From CANIGN01 sp041391385 (GTDB lineage Bacteria > Bdellovibrionota > UBA2428): a stretch of DNA of 64,000 bases. The notes below the pieces were generated by a model. The model saw nothing but the letters and a program-made list of their open reading frames with translations, searched no databases and had not been told where the DNA came from. The DNA lies in NCBI GenBank assembly GCA_041391385.1, contig JAWKOD010000004.1, forward strand, positions 124,001 to 188,000, given 5' to 3'. Position 1 is the first letter of the stretch. Every line of letters begins with the position of its first letter. The position numbers were made by a program, and so were the translations under genes. This document shows, in pieces, positions 24,203-33,628 of the stretch.

Positions 24203-24682
24203 ATGATTAAAACTCAACCAGTTAAAAAACTATTATCTTCAGATTTTGGATTGATTATGGATGCTATTAGGCGTCTGGAAGAAGGCACCTGCTGCTTATT
24301 AGATGACGATAAAATTGCTGCGATGGATATCTTTCAACGGTTAAAGCAAGCTCTAAAGGATCATGTAAGTTTCGAAGAGAGCAACCTTCCTGCCGTTGTA
24401 GAATATTTGAGACATAAGGGACAAGACGCAGGCGTACTATCCACTCAGATGCACGAAGAACACCAACACATAATGGGTTTGCTTGATGCAGCTGAACACG
24501 AACTTTTTGAAGCAAATCCAATACCTTTTCGGTCAGTTATCAAATCCCTTAAAAGCGCACTCCATGACCACCTACAAATAGAAGAGGATGTGCCTTATGA
24601 AATTTGGCGTAGTGATTTTGGTGAAGCGGCGCTCAAACGTATGGCAAAAAGAGCAGAGGATGGCTTTCTCGGTCTTGATTAG
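24203..24682 (+). CDS. Hemerythrin HHE-domain protein
   Basis: The ATG at 24203 is preferred over an in-frame TTG seven codons upstream; the product has 159 residues. Four-helix-bundle iron ligands are recognisable: a first region with DAIRRLEEG, then LKDHVSFEESNL (H...E), MHEEHQHIMGLL (H-x-x-x-H) and LHDHLQIEEDV (H...E). Hemerythrin-like proteins bind O2 or NO at a di-iron site or help repair iron centres. Its presence in the same island as nitric oxide reductase, NnrS and an Rrf2 regulator supports a role in nitrosative stress. Confidence 0.75.
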   Translation: MIKTQPVKKLLSSDFGLIMDAIRRLEEGTCCLLDDDKIAAMDIFQRLKQALKDHVSFEESNLPAVVEYLRHKGQDAGVLSTQMHEEHQHIMGLLDAAEHELFEANPIPFRSVIKSLKSALHDHLQIEEDVPYEIWRSDFGEAALKRMAKRAEDGFLGLD

Positions 24683-24746
24683 GAATCGAGTTGTTTGACT
24701 TTTATTCCCAATGGAACTCGGCGAAAGTGTGTAAGGTTTTAAAAAT

Positions 24747-24950
24747 ATGAATTTTCGTTCGTTTAGAAGATTGTTTTTAATCGTAATTGCTGCGATTGCT
24801 CGAAAGCTTTCTTCGGCACACGACCCAGTTGTCGAAGATTATAATTCGAGTCTTAGCCGAGCAACTGATCGTTGGGAGACAGATGGCGGCGCAATTGAAA
24901 AAACAGAGACAATAGAGATCGCTCAAAAAAGATACCGAAGTATCACCTAA
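24747..24950 (+). CDS. Small hypothetical protein, doubtful
   Basis: 67 residues with a basic start and a short hydrophobic stretch (RRLFLIVIAAIARKL) and a polar rest. No ribosome site is evident and nothing similar is known to me. It could be a real small membrane protein or chance. Confidence 0.3.
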   Translation: MNFRSFRRLFLIVIAAIARKLSSAHDPVVEDYNSSLSRATDRWETDGGAIEKTETIEIAQKRYRSIT

Positions 24951-24954
24951 AACA

Positions 24955-25503
24955 TTATATTTTTTCTTTAGATTTTAATCCGCTCGCATAATTGCGAGAC
25001 AACGCGCTAAAGGGATAGGTGACTTTTTTGTTGCGAACTTTTGCAAATGGAGTCAGTTTGTGTGGTCGATGCGAAGCTACGCCGAAAATGTCTTCGACAA
25101 ATAGTCCTTGAGCTAGAAGCGAGTCTCCGACCAAAGAGCGATGACAGCGCCATGGCACAGCCTCTGCGCACATCATAACCAATCGCTTACGTTTTGATCT
25201 TGCAATCAAATGTCGCAAACTCTTAGAAAATTCTGCACTCTGCATGTAGTCTGCATAACCTCGAAATGAAGAATTGCGCCAAGCTTTATTTACTGAATCC
25301 TTTCTTGCGTGACGGAGACCGCCTAAGCCAGCCATATGTGTATATTCTATTCCATGACGAGCTAAAGAATTTTTCAAGCGTTGGCCGCCGAACTGAGGAT
25401 TGTGACGAGACTTGGGGATGGTGCGGATATCCACCACCAGCTTAAGTTTATAAGAGTCTAGAATTTGAATAAACTCGGAAATTTTTCGGTTGGAGTGGCC
25501 CAC
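24955..25503 (-). CDS. DUF488 family protein
   Basis: A 182-residue product starting at a GTG within the conserved FTVGHSNR motif; in this family the protein usually starts several residues earlier (IYTIGHSNR), and an in-frame TAA lies 12 codons upstream, so the N-terminus is short. Conserved elements: VVDIRTIPKSRHNPQF, IEYTHMAGLGG, FRGYADYMQS, and MMCAEAVPWRCHRSLVGD with paired cysteines. DUF488 proteins are common in stress islands and their biochemical role is unknown. It lies between the hemerythrin and the ClC gene. Confidence 0.8.
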   Translation of the reverse strand: MGHSNRKISEFIQILDSYKLKLVVDIRTIPKSRHNPQFGGQRLKNSLARHGIEYTHMAGLGGLRHARKDSVNKAWRNSSFRGYADYMQSAEFSKSLRHLIARSKRKRLVMMCAEAVPWRCHRSLVGDSLLAQGLFVEDIFGVASHRPHKLTPFAKVRNKKVTYPFSALSRNYASGLKSKEKI

Positions 25504-25617
25504 TGTAAAAATTCGAACAGGTGAGGAAGCGCCCTTTTAAAAAAACATACTTAAGCGCTATCATAAGTGGTACTTGCAAACGAGGCTTAGTTTCGATGAG
25601 GCGATTCAGGCTTTTCT

Positions 25618-26940
25618 CTATGGACGTGGATGGTATTCGTGAGGCACTTTAATTCCACGACGTGCAATCTTTTCAGTCATAATTGAATTTTCCATGAGCA
25701 AGCTTGAGATAAGATACGCAACAGAGCAACTTGTTAAAAGTGGAATGAGGCTTAGCGGTTGTAGTGTGGCTTCAAAAACAAAAACTGTTGATGTAAGAAC
25801 CGCGCGAGAACATCCAGAAAATAGCGCTGCCATACCTGCTAGTGCCATGACATGAGGATCGATGCCTGAGTTGGGAAATAAATAAATGAGTAAGTGTCCG
25901 ACTACCAAGCCCAAGAGGCCTCCGAATGTTAATAGAGGCGCCAAAGTTCCGCCTGAAGTTCCACTGCCCAATGCAATTGCCCAAGAAATAAATTTCCATA
26001 CGCAAAGACCAATTGCCGCACTTATTGTAAAATTACCACTCAGTGCTGCTGTAATGTTTTCGTATCCAACTCCTAAACTGCGTGGTTCGACAAGACCGAT
26101 AACTCCAACGGCGAGTCCTCCAATGGCGGGCCACCACATCCAGTGAATGGGTAATTTTTCAAAGAGATCTTCTACGGCATAAACTGATTTAGTGACAAGA
26201 ACAGACAAAAGACCCATTAAAAATCCTAATATAATAATTGCAATAAATGCTTCTGATTGAATCATTTCAAAAGTGGGCATCGGAAAAACCGGGGCAGCGT
26301 CTAGGAACAATGGTCTCAACGTGCCTGCAGTCGCTGCAGCCATTGCAACAGGAATAAAAGATTTTGCTCGGAACTCAAACAATAAGAGTTCAACTGCTAG
26401 TAAAACACTTGATACAGGAGTGCTGAATATTGCCGTCATTCCCGCTGCTGCGCCAGCGGCTAAAAGGATTTTACGTTCCGTTCCACTGACTGGAAATAGT
26501 TGGCCCAGCAAACTTCCAAGCGCACCACCAGTTGCAATGATGGGTCCTTCCGCACCAAAAGGACCACCTGTGCCAATGGCAACAGCTGAAGACAATGGTT
26601 TTAGCCAAGTCATTCTTCGCGGAATTCGACTATCATCAATTAAAATTTTTTCCATCGCTTCAGGTATTCCATGTCCACGAATTGCAACAGATCCGAAGCG
26701 CGCCATGATACCTACGACAAGGCCACCAATCACAGGAATGAATATGCTCCAAAATCCTAAAGTATGTGTCCAGGGAGAGGCTGGAGAAAATGAAAATTGA
26801 TGATTGTAGGCTGCATTAGTAACAAGGTTTATGAGTAACAAAAGACTTTTAGCGACGAGCACGGCTAATCCACCCAGCAGCATCGACAGGGCACAAATAA
26901 AAAGCAGTCGTCGACGTCTTTGTAGCTGATCGGTATGCAT
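25618..26940 (-). CDS. ClC-family chloride channel/antiporter
   Basis: A 440-residue membrane protein with about ten or more hydrophobic helices. The selectivity motifs are present: GPFGAEGPII near residue 125, with the glutamate that gates or couples protons, and GSGTSGGTLAPLLTFGG near 320. There is no cytoplasmic CBS pair at the C-terminus. Bacterial ClC proteins exchange Cl- for H+ in acid resistance, or export fluoride; the GSG motif points to the chloride group. It is on the minus strand and divergent from the MreB-like gene across 96 bp. Confidence 0.9.
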   Translation of the reverse strand: MHTDQLQRRRRLLFICALSMLLGGLAVLVAKSLLLLINLVTNAAYNHQFSFSPASPWTHTLGFWSIFIPVIGGLVVGIMARFGSVAIRGHGIPEAMEKILIDDSRIPRRMTWLKPLSSAVAIGTGGPFGAEGPIIATGGALGSLLGQLFPVSGTERKILLAAGAAAGMTAIFSTPVSSVLLAVELLLFEFRAKSFIPVAMAAATAGTLRPLFLDAAPVFPMPTFEMIQSEAFIAIIILGFLMGLLSVLVTKSVYAVEDLFEKLPIHWMWWPAIGGLAVGVIGLVEPRSLGVGYENITAALSGNFTISAAIGLCVWKFISWAIALGSGTSGGTLAPLLTFGGLLGLVVGHLLIYLFPNSGIDPHVMALAGMAALFSGCSRAVLTSTVFVFEATLQPLSLIPLLTSCSVAYLISSLLMENSIMTEKIARRGIKVPHEYHPRP

Positions 26941-27036
26941 TGAGTGTTTATATCTTTACGCTCTGCTTCTTACAAAGTACGCAGCGTCGAAACGACGCGT
27001 CATTTGCAGCGATAAAGGTATAGAATAGAAGAAGAC

Positions 27037-28059
27037 ATGTTCGAGTACCTATTTTCTTCTTCTTCCGGAATTGCAATTGATTTAGGGACAAGAAATATTC
27101 GAATTTCTAATCAAAAACAAATTTTGTGCAAACAGCTTTCGGTGGTGGCTCGTTCTAATGGGCAGAATTCCGAGCTAATTATGGGAGAGATTGCCGAAGA
27201 TTTATTTGAACGTGAGCCGGGCCATTACAAGCTTATTTCTCCTCTTGGTGAAGGGGTCATCAGTGACTTCGATCATTGTAAATTATTGCTGAAAGATGCT
27301 TTTAAAGCATTAAATTTAGCCAGATTCAAAAAACATACAATTCTTATTTCTTCCCCCTTAGACATAACAACCGTTGAATACAACGCATTTATTGAAGTGG
27401 CTCACAGTCTCGGATATGGAGAGGCAGCGCATATTCATGAACCGGTAGCCGCCGCCGTAGGACTTATTCCTAATTTTATAAAAGAAAAGGGAGTGATCTT
27501 GGTAGATGTGGGGGCGGGAATTACAGAGGCTGTGATTTTTTCACTCGGCGGAATTGTTGCCAACACTTCGCTAAGAATCGGCGGAGTTGATTTTGAAAAA
27601 CAAATGATTAGTTTTATTAAAAAATCTTTTGATTTCGAAATTGGTAGAAAAACAGCACTTAGACTACTAGACATTGTAGCCCAAGAGCATCCCGATTCGT
27701 ATATGCAGCCAATCGTAATTCACGGCACAGATTTAATTCGTAGGCTCCCCTCCACATTGAGTGTAGAATTGCCACAGATTGAAACGTGCTTAGATAAACT
27801 TTTTAACAGAATTATTGAAAGTGTACTTAATGTTCTCGAAAAATCTTCTCCTGATTTATCAAGTTATCATGTTGATAACGGAATTTATCTTACTGGCGGA
27901 GCTTCACAGTTTAAGCGACTTTTAAGAATGTTGGAGAAACGGACGGGATTAATGGCGAATCCTGATAGTCAGCCACTACTGGGCGTAGCGCGGGGAGAAA
28001 TTGCGTTATTGCAGGATGCCAAACTTAAATGCTCAATTGTGAATCTATACAAAAAATAG
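27037..28059 (+). CDS. MreB-like actin-fold protein encoded in the island
   Basis: A 340-residue protein of the MreB family. The actin-fold nucleotide motifs are present: phosphate 1 GIAIDLGTRNIRI (11-23), HEPVAAAVGL with connect 1, phosphate 2 VILVDVGAGITEAVIFSLGG, and the adenosine motif GIYLTGGASQFKRLLRMLEK. The size is that of MreB, but it stands alone, without mreC, mreD or rodA. Compared with classical MreB, the C-terminal part and inter-domain loops differ. It may be a divergent paralogue with a special role, for example in cell shape under stress or organising membrane proteins of the island. Confidence 0.8.
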   Translation: MFEYLFSSSSGIAIDLGTRNIRISNQKQILCKQLSVVARSNGQNSELIMGEIAEDLFEREPGHYKLISPLGEGVISDFDHCKLLLKDAFKALNLARFKKHTILISSPLDITTVEYNAFIEVAHSLGYGEAAHIHEPVAAAVGLIPNFIKEKGVILVDVGAGITEAVIFSLGGIVANTSLRIGGVDFEKQMISFIKKSFDFEIGRKTALRLLDIVAQEHPDSYMQPIVIHGTDLIRRLPSTLSVELPQIETCLDKLFNRIIESVLNVLEKSSPDLSSYHVDNGIYLTGGASQFKRLLRMLEKRTGLMANPDSQPLLGVARGEIALLQDAKLKCSIVNLYKK

Positions 28060-28127
28060 TGACTTCAGTTTTGTAACGGGAGCCGCTCCATAATGGCTGA
28101 AAAACTTTAGCCAAAACTAGGATTTTT

Positions 28128-29240
28128 TTAAGAGTCAAGTTGCCCGAAGTTTTCAAAAATTCTTGGCAAGAAATATTTTGCCCATATTGTAGCACCAATT
28201 ATAAAAGACACCGACGCATAGGCTAAATGTTTTTCATAGCTTTCTGGAATAAAGACAGCGGCAATTCGCGTCAGTGCAGCAAGGCAAATGAAAAATATAG
28301 CAGCCTTAATATAGGGATTCTTTTCTTCAGCGCTGAGTCCGTAGTTACCATGAGAAAGTATAACCCTTGAAGCAACCATAAAGGTTAATAGGCTGAATCC
28401 CGTAATGTAAATTGTATGAAGCGCTTCAAGTCGGTATTCGGGCGTAACTGCCAATACCCACAATCCAATCAATGTACTCATCGTCGCAATTTTTATACCG
28501 ACCCCCACTGCGTTTTTTCGTTCATTCTTGGCAGTTATTTTCCAACCGAAAATTACTAAGCCAGTCGCTAACACTGCCCTAAGATAAGGTGCCCAGAAAT
28601 AACCGTAAATCTCATAGAGGACTAAAGACAATGTCATAAACAAGCCAAGCAAAAAGAAAATCCATTTATTTCCGATTTTTGGATTTTGAGGGATACCCAG
28701 AATTCTTGGAATCAAAAAGGTTCCAATTCCAAGAACAAGGCAAAGCATAAAGTTTTGGTAGAACAAGGCTGCGCCTAATATGGGTTGACCTGTGAGAACA
28801 AGTATCGACCCTAAGAATACGGAAAAAATTCCCCAGAAAAGCATTGGAAAAAAATTTGGAATTGGAACTTCTGTGCGAATAAATCTTCGAATACCAAAGA
28901 AGAAAATGAAGATAGAGGTAACTAAGGTGCCTACAAAAAACATTTTTTCTGTAGAATCATAAATACCAACAGTTACAATCCATCCCATTAAGAGTGATGC
29001 ACTAAGAAATTCGTAGCGATGAGCTGTTGGTGTTTGGGTCAATCGAGGAAGTGCCGTCATCAAGAACCCAATGGCGTAGCTAAGCAGAAAAACGCCCATC
29101 ATTAGATGCGCATGAAGGCGGCCAGGATAGGGGAGACTAGGAATGAGCGCGGTTGCGATCCAAACTGAAACTCCGATAAGAGAAGCAAAGAGCCCAACAA
29201 AGAAAAATGGGCGGTAAGGATTAGCTAGATTTTTAGACAT
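28128..29240 (-). CDS. nnrS: NnrS family heme-copper membrane protein
   Basis: A 370-residue polytopic protein with about twelve hydrophobic segments. The N-terminus NPYRPFFFVGLFASLIG and the region RLHAHLMMGVFLLSYAIGFLMTALPRLT are the family's conserved features, including the His residues that bind haem. NnrS is expressed with nitric oxide reductases and protects against nitrosative stress, reducing formation of iron-nitrosyl complexes. It is next to the Rrf2-type regulator and 0.7 kb from norB, consistent with common control. Confidence 0.88.
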   Translation of the reverse strand: MSKNLANPYRPFFFVGLFASLIGVSVWIATALIPSLPYPGRLHAHLMMGVFLLSYAIGFLMTALPRLTQTPTAHRYEFLSASLLMGWIVTVGIYDSTEKMFFVGTLVTSIFIFFFGIRRFIRTEVPIPNFFPMLFWGIFSVFLGSILVLTGQPILGAALFYQNFMLCLVLGIGTFLIPRILGIPQNPKIGNKWIFFLLGLFMTLSLVLYEIYGYFWAPYLRAVLATGLVIFGWKITAKNERKNAVGVGIKIATMSTLIGLWVLAVTPEYRLEALHTIYITGFSLLTFMVASRVILSHGNYGLSAEEKNPYIKAAIFFICLAALTRIAAVFIPESYEKHLAYASVSFIIGATIWAKYFLPRIFENFGQLDS

Positions 29241-29368
29241 TTGAGTAATATTCCTTCTCCTAAGGAAGATCTCTCACGAGACTGGAGTCAATTAAATATT
29301 GTAAATCTATACAAGAAGTAGCCTTCTTGAGGCGCTCACATTTAAAGTCTAGTGGCTTGTTCAAAAGT

Positions 29369-29809
29369 TTATTTAGCAAGTGGGAACTCACAAGGAGTAG
29401 AGTTTTTAACTGAACTTCTTGTTGGAACTAGCTCGCTTAAAGTCGAGTTGGCAAATGCCTTCTCTACCAACTCCATAGCGTTATCAAGCCTTCTATGAAG
29501 TGCGCAAAGATTCGTACCATGCGATCTTAATCCTAAGGGACATTTTCGTATTCGAGGCAGGGGGTCAACCGCTTGTACAACTTCAAGAATAGTTAGCTCT
29601 TCGGGTTTTTTAAACAATCGAAACCCGCCCTTAGCGCCTCTCAGACTCATGATAAGCTTTGCCTTCGTCAATTGCTGAAGAACTTTGGATAAATAATCTG
29701 GTGGAACTTTCGAAAGTTTAGCAATTTCGGCGGTTGTCCATTGCCTCTCAATGTCTGAACAAAGTATGACCATAGCTCGCAGGGCATATTCTGTCGTTTG
29801 AGAAATCAC
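29369..29809 (-). CDS. Rrf2-family regulator, probable nitric-oxide sensor
   Basis: A 146-residue protein with the family's N-terminus (MISQTTEYALRAMVIL) and winged-helix DNA-binding region (TTAEIAKLSKVPPDYLSKVLQQL, LRGAKGGFRL). Cysteines at 90 and 102 (RKCPLGLRSHGTNLCALHRRL) could hold an iron-sulfur cluster; a third ligand may be supplied elsewhere, since the usual three-Cys spacing of NsrR is not seen. NO would destroy the cluster and relieve repression. It is divergent from norB, with a perfect palindrome in the shared promoter region. Confidence 0.85.
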   Translation of the reverse strand: MISQTTEYALRAMVILCSDIERQWTTAEIAKLSKVPPDYLSKVLQQLTKAKLIMSLRGAKGGFRLFKKPEELTILEVVQAVDPLPRIRKCPLGLRSHGTNLCALHRRLDNAMELVEKAFANSTLSELVPTRSSVKNSTPCEFPLAK

Positions 29810-29872
29810 ATCTTAATTTCTAACACGCTTCCACTCTTTTTCCCATTTGGCTAATTTCCTTTTACTCGATAC

Positions 29873-29888
29873 TGGACATATATGTCCA
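29873..29888. promoter_or_regulatory. Perfect 16-bp palindrome, probable Rrf2 operator for norB
   Basis: TGGACATATATGTCCA is a perfect palindrome in the 107-bp gap between the regulator and norB. The -10 element TATAAT (29893-29898) of norB starts 5 bp after it, so a bound regulator would cover the promoter. No second copy is seen before nnrS or the hemerythrin gene. Confidence 0.65.
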
Positions 29889-29916
29889 ATTATATAATCT
29901 TAGGAGTTAGTTGTAA

Positions 29917-32217
29917 TTGAACTTTGAAAGGAAGAGCGTGGAACGTAGTTATAAAAAACTTTGGTATTCTTTAATATTTGTCATCTTGGCTTCATTTTCG
30001 GTACTTGGATATTTTGGTAGGGAGATTTATCGTCAAGCACCGCCCATACCTGCGTCAGTAGTGGATTCGTCAGGAAATATTCTTTTCACCGGAACAGATA
30101 TTCGAGAAGGCCAACAAGTCTGGCAATCCACAGGTGGGCAAGAATTGGGTTCAATATGGGGGCATGGTGCGTATGTGGCGCCCGATTGGTCAGCAGATTG
30201 GTTACATAGAGAAGCTGTTGAGTTACTTACTATAAAGGCGCAAGAAAAATATCAAAAGAGTCTCGATCAGTTGAGCGCACCTGAACAGGCATACCTCGAA
30301 GCGGAACTTCAAGACGAGGTTCGTAAAAATACCTTTGATTCAGAAAAAAATATAATCAGCGTCTCCGATGATAGGGCTCGATCAATGAGTGTCGTCGCCA
30401 AACATTATCAAGAACTCTTTATGAATAATCCCTCAAAGGCTGAATTGCGCGATGCTTACGCGATGCCAGAGTTTGTTGTTAAAGATCCAGAGCGAATGAG
30501 AAAACTTAATGCGTTCTTCTTTTGGACCGCATGGGCTTGCGTCACTGAACGTCCCAATCAAAAAATTACTTACACAAACAATTGGCCTCCTGACAAGACT
30601 GTAGGAAATACTCCTCCGCCTTCGCTCCAAATCTGGACGGGTTTTAGTGTTATTCTCCTACTTTTTGGAATCGGACTTCTTGCTTTTTATTACGCTTCTC
30701 ATAAAGACGAGGATGAAAAGGTTCCGCAGGCAGAGATTCCCAAAAGTGATCCCTTGCTAGCGCTCAATCCGACACCTTCTATGCGTGCTACCTTGAAATA
30801 TTTTTGGGTGGTTATGGCACTCATACTCGTGCAAGTAATTTTAGGTGCTGTAACGGCACATTATGGAGTGGAGGGCACTGCTTTCTACGGATTTCCACTT
30901 GCTAAATATCTTCCCTATAGCGTCGTTCGCACGTGGCATTTGCAGCTTGGAATTTTCTGGATTGCAACTTCGTGGCTGGCCACGGGTCTTTTTATTGGTC
31001 CTGCGGTTTCTGGATACGAGCCTAAGTATCAACGCCTCGGAGTAAATTTTTTATTTGTTGCGCTCTTAATAATTGTTGTGGGGTCAATGGCGGGCCAATG
31101 GTTTGCGATCATGCAACGATTGAGCTTCGATACAAATTTTTGGTTTGGTCACCAAGGATTCGAGTATGTGGACTTAGGAAGATTTTGGCAGATCTTTCTC
31201 GTGGTTGGACTATTCTTATGGCTGTTTTTAATGGTGAGATCCATAAAGCCCGCGTTTAAAAATCCCAAGGAAAATAAAAATCTGCTTGCTCTATTTTTAA
31301 TTTCTTGTGGAGCCATCGCGCTGTTTTATTCCGCTGGGCTCATGTGGGGAAAAAGCACCAATCTTGCGATCTCTGAATACTGGCGTTGGTGGGTAGTGCA
31401 TCTTTGGGTTGAAGGATTCTTTGAAGTATTTGCTACGGTCGTGATCGCATTTCTCTTTGTGCGCATGGGTCTTCTTCGTGCTTCAATTGCAACAGCTACC
31501 GTTTTATTTTCGACCACAATATTTTTATCGGGTGGAATTATAGGCACTTTTCATCATTTGTATTTTACCGGTACTCCGACGGCGGTGATTGCACTTGGAG
31601 CGACCTTTAGTGGACTTGAAGTAGTGCCGCTTATTCTTATCGGTTTTGAGGCTTATCATAATCTTACCTTAAGTCGGGCGTCGGCCTGGCTTAAGGCTTA
31701 CAAGTGGCCCATTTACTTTTTTGTTGCCGTGGCATTTTGGAATTTCGTAGGTGCCGGAATATTCGGATTTTTGATTAATCCCCCTATGGCCCTTTATTAT
31801 ATGCAAGGACTCAATACAACTCCGGTCCATAGTCATGCCGCACTCTTTGGGGTTTACGGCATGCTTGGCATTGGGCTGATGCTTTTTGTTTTAAAAGGAC
31901 TGGCTGCGAGAAATATTTGGAAAGACAAAACAATTCGCTTTGCTTTTTGGTCTCTCAATATTGGTTTGGCGCTAATGACGGTAATCAGCATACTTCCTGT
32001 AGGATTGTTTCAAACATGGGCGAGTGTAAATCACGGATACTGGTATGCAAGGTCGGCTGAATTCCAACAACAGAGCATCTTGGATGTCTTTAGATGGCTG
32101 CGGATTTTAGGCGATACTGTTTTCACCGTAGGAACACTTGCATTGGGTTATTTTGTACTTGGACTTAAAACCGGTGCTTCAGTTGAATCGCAAAGTGATA
32201 TACCTCCAAGCCATTGA
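29917..32217 (+). CDS. norB: Quinol-dependent nitric oxide reductase (qNOR)
   Basis: The start is the TTG at 29917, 10 bp after TAGGAG; the product has 766 residues, the usual size of the fused qNOR. The N-terminal extension replaces NorC: one helix (residues 13-33), then a periplasmic domain containing IREGQQVWQSTGGQELGSIWGHGAY. The remainder has about twelve helices with haem and FeB ligands: VRTWHLQLGIFW, WWVVHLWVEGFFEVF, GTFHHLYFTG and HSHAALFGVYG. It reduces 2 NO to N2O with quinol electrons. The last residues (about ESQSDIPPSH) are encoded by DNA that in another frame already belongs to the recombinase remnant. Confidence 0.93.
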   Translation: MNFERKSVERSYKKLWYSLIFVILASFSVLGYFGREIYRQAPPIPASVVDSSGNILFTGTDIREGQQVWQSTGGQELGSIWGHGAYVAPDWSADWLHREAVELLTIKAQEKYQKSLDQLSAPEQAYLEAELQDEVRKNTFDSEKNIISVSDDRARSMSVVAKHYQELFMNNPSKAELRDAYAMPEFVVKDPERMRKLNAFFFWTAWACVTERPNQKITYTNNWPPDKTVGNTPPPSLQIWTGFSVILLLFGIGLLAFYYASHKDEDEKVPQAEIPKSDPLLALNPTPSMRATLKYFWVVMALILVQVILGAVTAHYGVEGTAFYGFPLAKYLPYSVVRTWHLQLGIFWIATSWLATGLFIGPAVSGYEPKYQRLGVNFLFVALLIIVVGSMAGQWFAIMQRLSFDTNFWFGHQGFEYVDLGRFWQIFLVVGLFLWLFLMVRSIKPAFKNPKENKNLLALFLISCGAIALFYSAGLMWGKSTNLAISEYWRWWVVHLWVEGFFEVFATVVIAFLFVRMGLLRASIATATVLFSTTIFLSGGIIGTFHHLYFTGTPTAVIALGATFSGLEVVPLILIGFEAYHNLTLSRASAWLKAYKWPIYFFVAVAFWNFVGAGIFGFLINPPMALYYMQGLNTTPVHSHAALFGVYGMLGIGLMLFVLKGLAARNIWKDKTIRFAFWSLNIGLALMTVISILPVGLFQTWASVNHGYWYARSAEFQQQSILDVFRWLRILGDTVFTVGTLALGYFVLGLKTGASVESQSDIPPSH

Positions 32218-33539
32218 GAAAAGGGAGGTGAATCTAATACTCGTAACTGAGTTATCAAGGCTCACGAGATCCATTAAAGACTTTTCACTGCTTCAGGAAT
32301 TTCTAAAAAAGCACGAGTGCGAGTTTTTAAGTCTTCGCGAGAACTTTGATACTTCATCTGCCACCGGAGGAATGGTCCTCAACATTATGGCCACCATTGC
32401 CGAGTTTGAAAGACGTCAAACAGCGGAAAGAATCTCGAATTCTTTCCATCAAAGGGCAAAGCGGGGGCTATATAATGGAGGCTCCGTCCCCCTGGGCTAC
32501 AAGATTGATCCAGATAAGCCAGGGCATTTAGCAATTGTCCCTGAAGAAGCTGAGATTATAAAAATAATCTTTAAGAAATTCTTAGAACTAGAAACCATGA
32601 TGCACACAACGAGATGGCTAAACGACAAGGGGCTTACGCTTCCTAGACGAGTCATCGGAGGTGGTGGGCCGAGAGCGAAAATATTTCGCATAGACATGGT
32701 TCATCGCATTCTGCACAACAAGACGTATATAGGTATGCGGGTCTTTAAAACTAAGGAAGGAACTGAAGAAGCAAAAGCCGCATGGGAACCCATTATTGAC
32801 GACAGAACTTTTCGCAGGACCGCTGAACTTCTAAAGAAGAATCGCTTTAAAAAGAGAACTCACAAGAACCTTCGCTATCCATTTACGCTCTCAGGACTGC
32901 TTGGTTGCAAGATTTGCGGTGGAAAACTTTGTGGGAAGTCAGCGCACGGGAGAAACGGCAAGATTCCGTACTATGAACACAGCCACGCCAATAAGGTGAA
33001 CTACTGTCTCAATGGGAAAGGTGTGGTTTGCGAGTTGCACCGCATACAAGCATCTAAAATAGAGCCTCTTGTCTGGCAGGATGTGAAAGCATTCCTAACC
33101 AACAAAAAGTTCACTGAAGATCTGATTAGTTCTGCAAGAAAACTCAATACAGCAAACATGCAGGTAAGCGAAGTCGAAGTGGTCGAAAAGAAGATGAAAA
33201 GTCTTGATAACCAAATTGAAGTACTGGCTGAAAGGATTGCTACTCTACCGAAGAATATTGATCCTAAAGTGATCTACGAGCAGTTATCGAAATTTCAAAC
33301 ATCCAAGGCTTCGCTAGAACTGCAATATGATGAGGCTAGGGCAAATGCTGTACCTACTGACGATCCAATTGATTATGCTGATTTAAACCGCTTTACGGAA
33401 GGACTGCGGGGACTGCTTGAAGAAGCTGAAGCTAAACCTGAAGTCCAAGCTGCCATAATCAAAAAGATCATCCACAAGATTGAAATCACGCCGCAAGGCT
33501 TTGATACGCACTACTTTATCGGTCACAACAAATACAAAA

Positions 33540-33583
33540 GGGCCTCTGGGATTAATCCCCCAGAGGCCCTTCTTTTTTTATTT
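33540..33583. terminator. Bidirectional terminator beside the tmRNA gene
   Basis: GGGCCTCTGGG / CCCAGAGGCCC is a perfect 11-bp stem. On the plus strand it is followed by TTCTTTTTTTATTT and on the minus strand by TTTTG. It ends tmRNA transcription 33 bp beyond the 3' end. Confidence 0.8.
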
Positions 33584-33615
33584 CCACCAGTCGATGGTTC
33601 GACTTTATTGACAAA

Positions 33616-33628
33616 TGGTGGAGGCGGT
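33616..33628 (+). repeat. tmRNA-end attachment copy C
   Basis: TGGTGGAGGCGGT, the complement of the last 13 bases of tmRNA including CCA; the same sequence occurs at 21169 and 23547. It is the right end of the nitric-oxide island. Confidence 0.75.

Noticed and set aside
26762..26780. GTGTCC at 26767 as another copy of the repeat
   Set aside because: The right arm (GACAC) is absent and it lies within the ClC coding sequence.
26273..26800. Long plus-strand frame (175 codons)
   Set aside because: It is antisense to the clearly conserved ClC gene and has shadow composition (Ala/Pro/Ile-rich).
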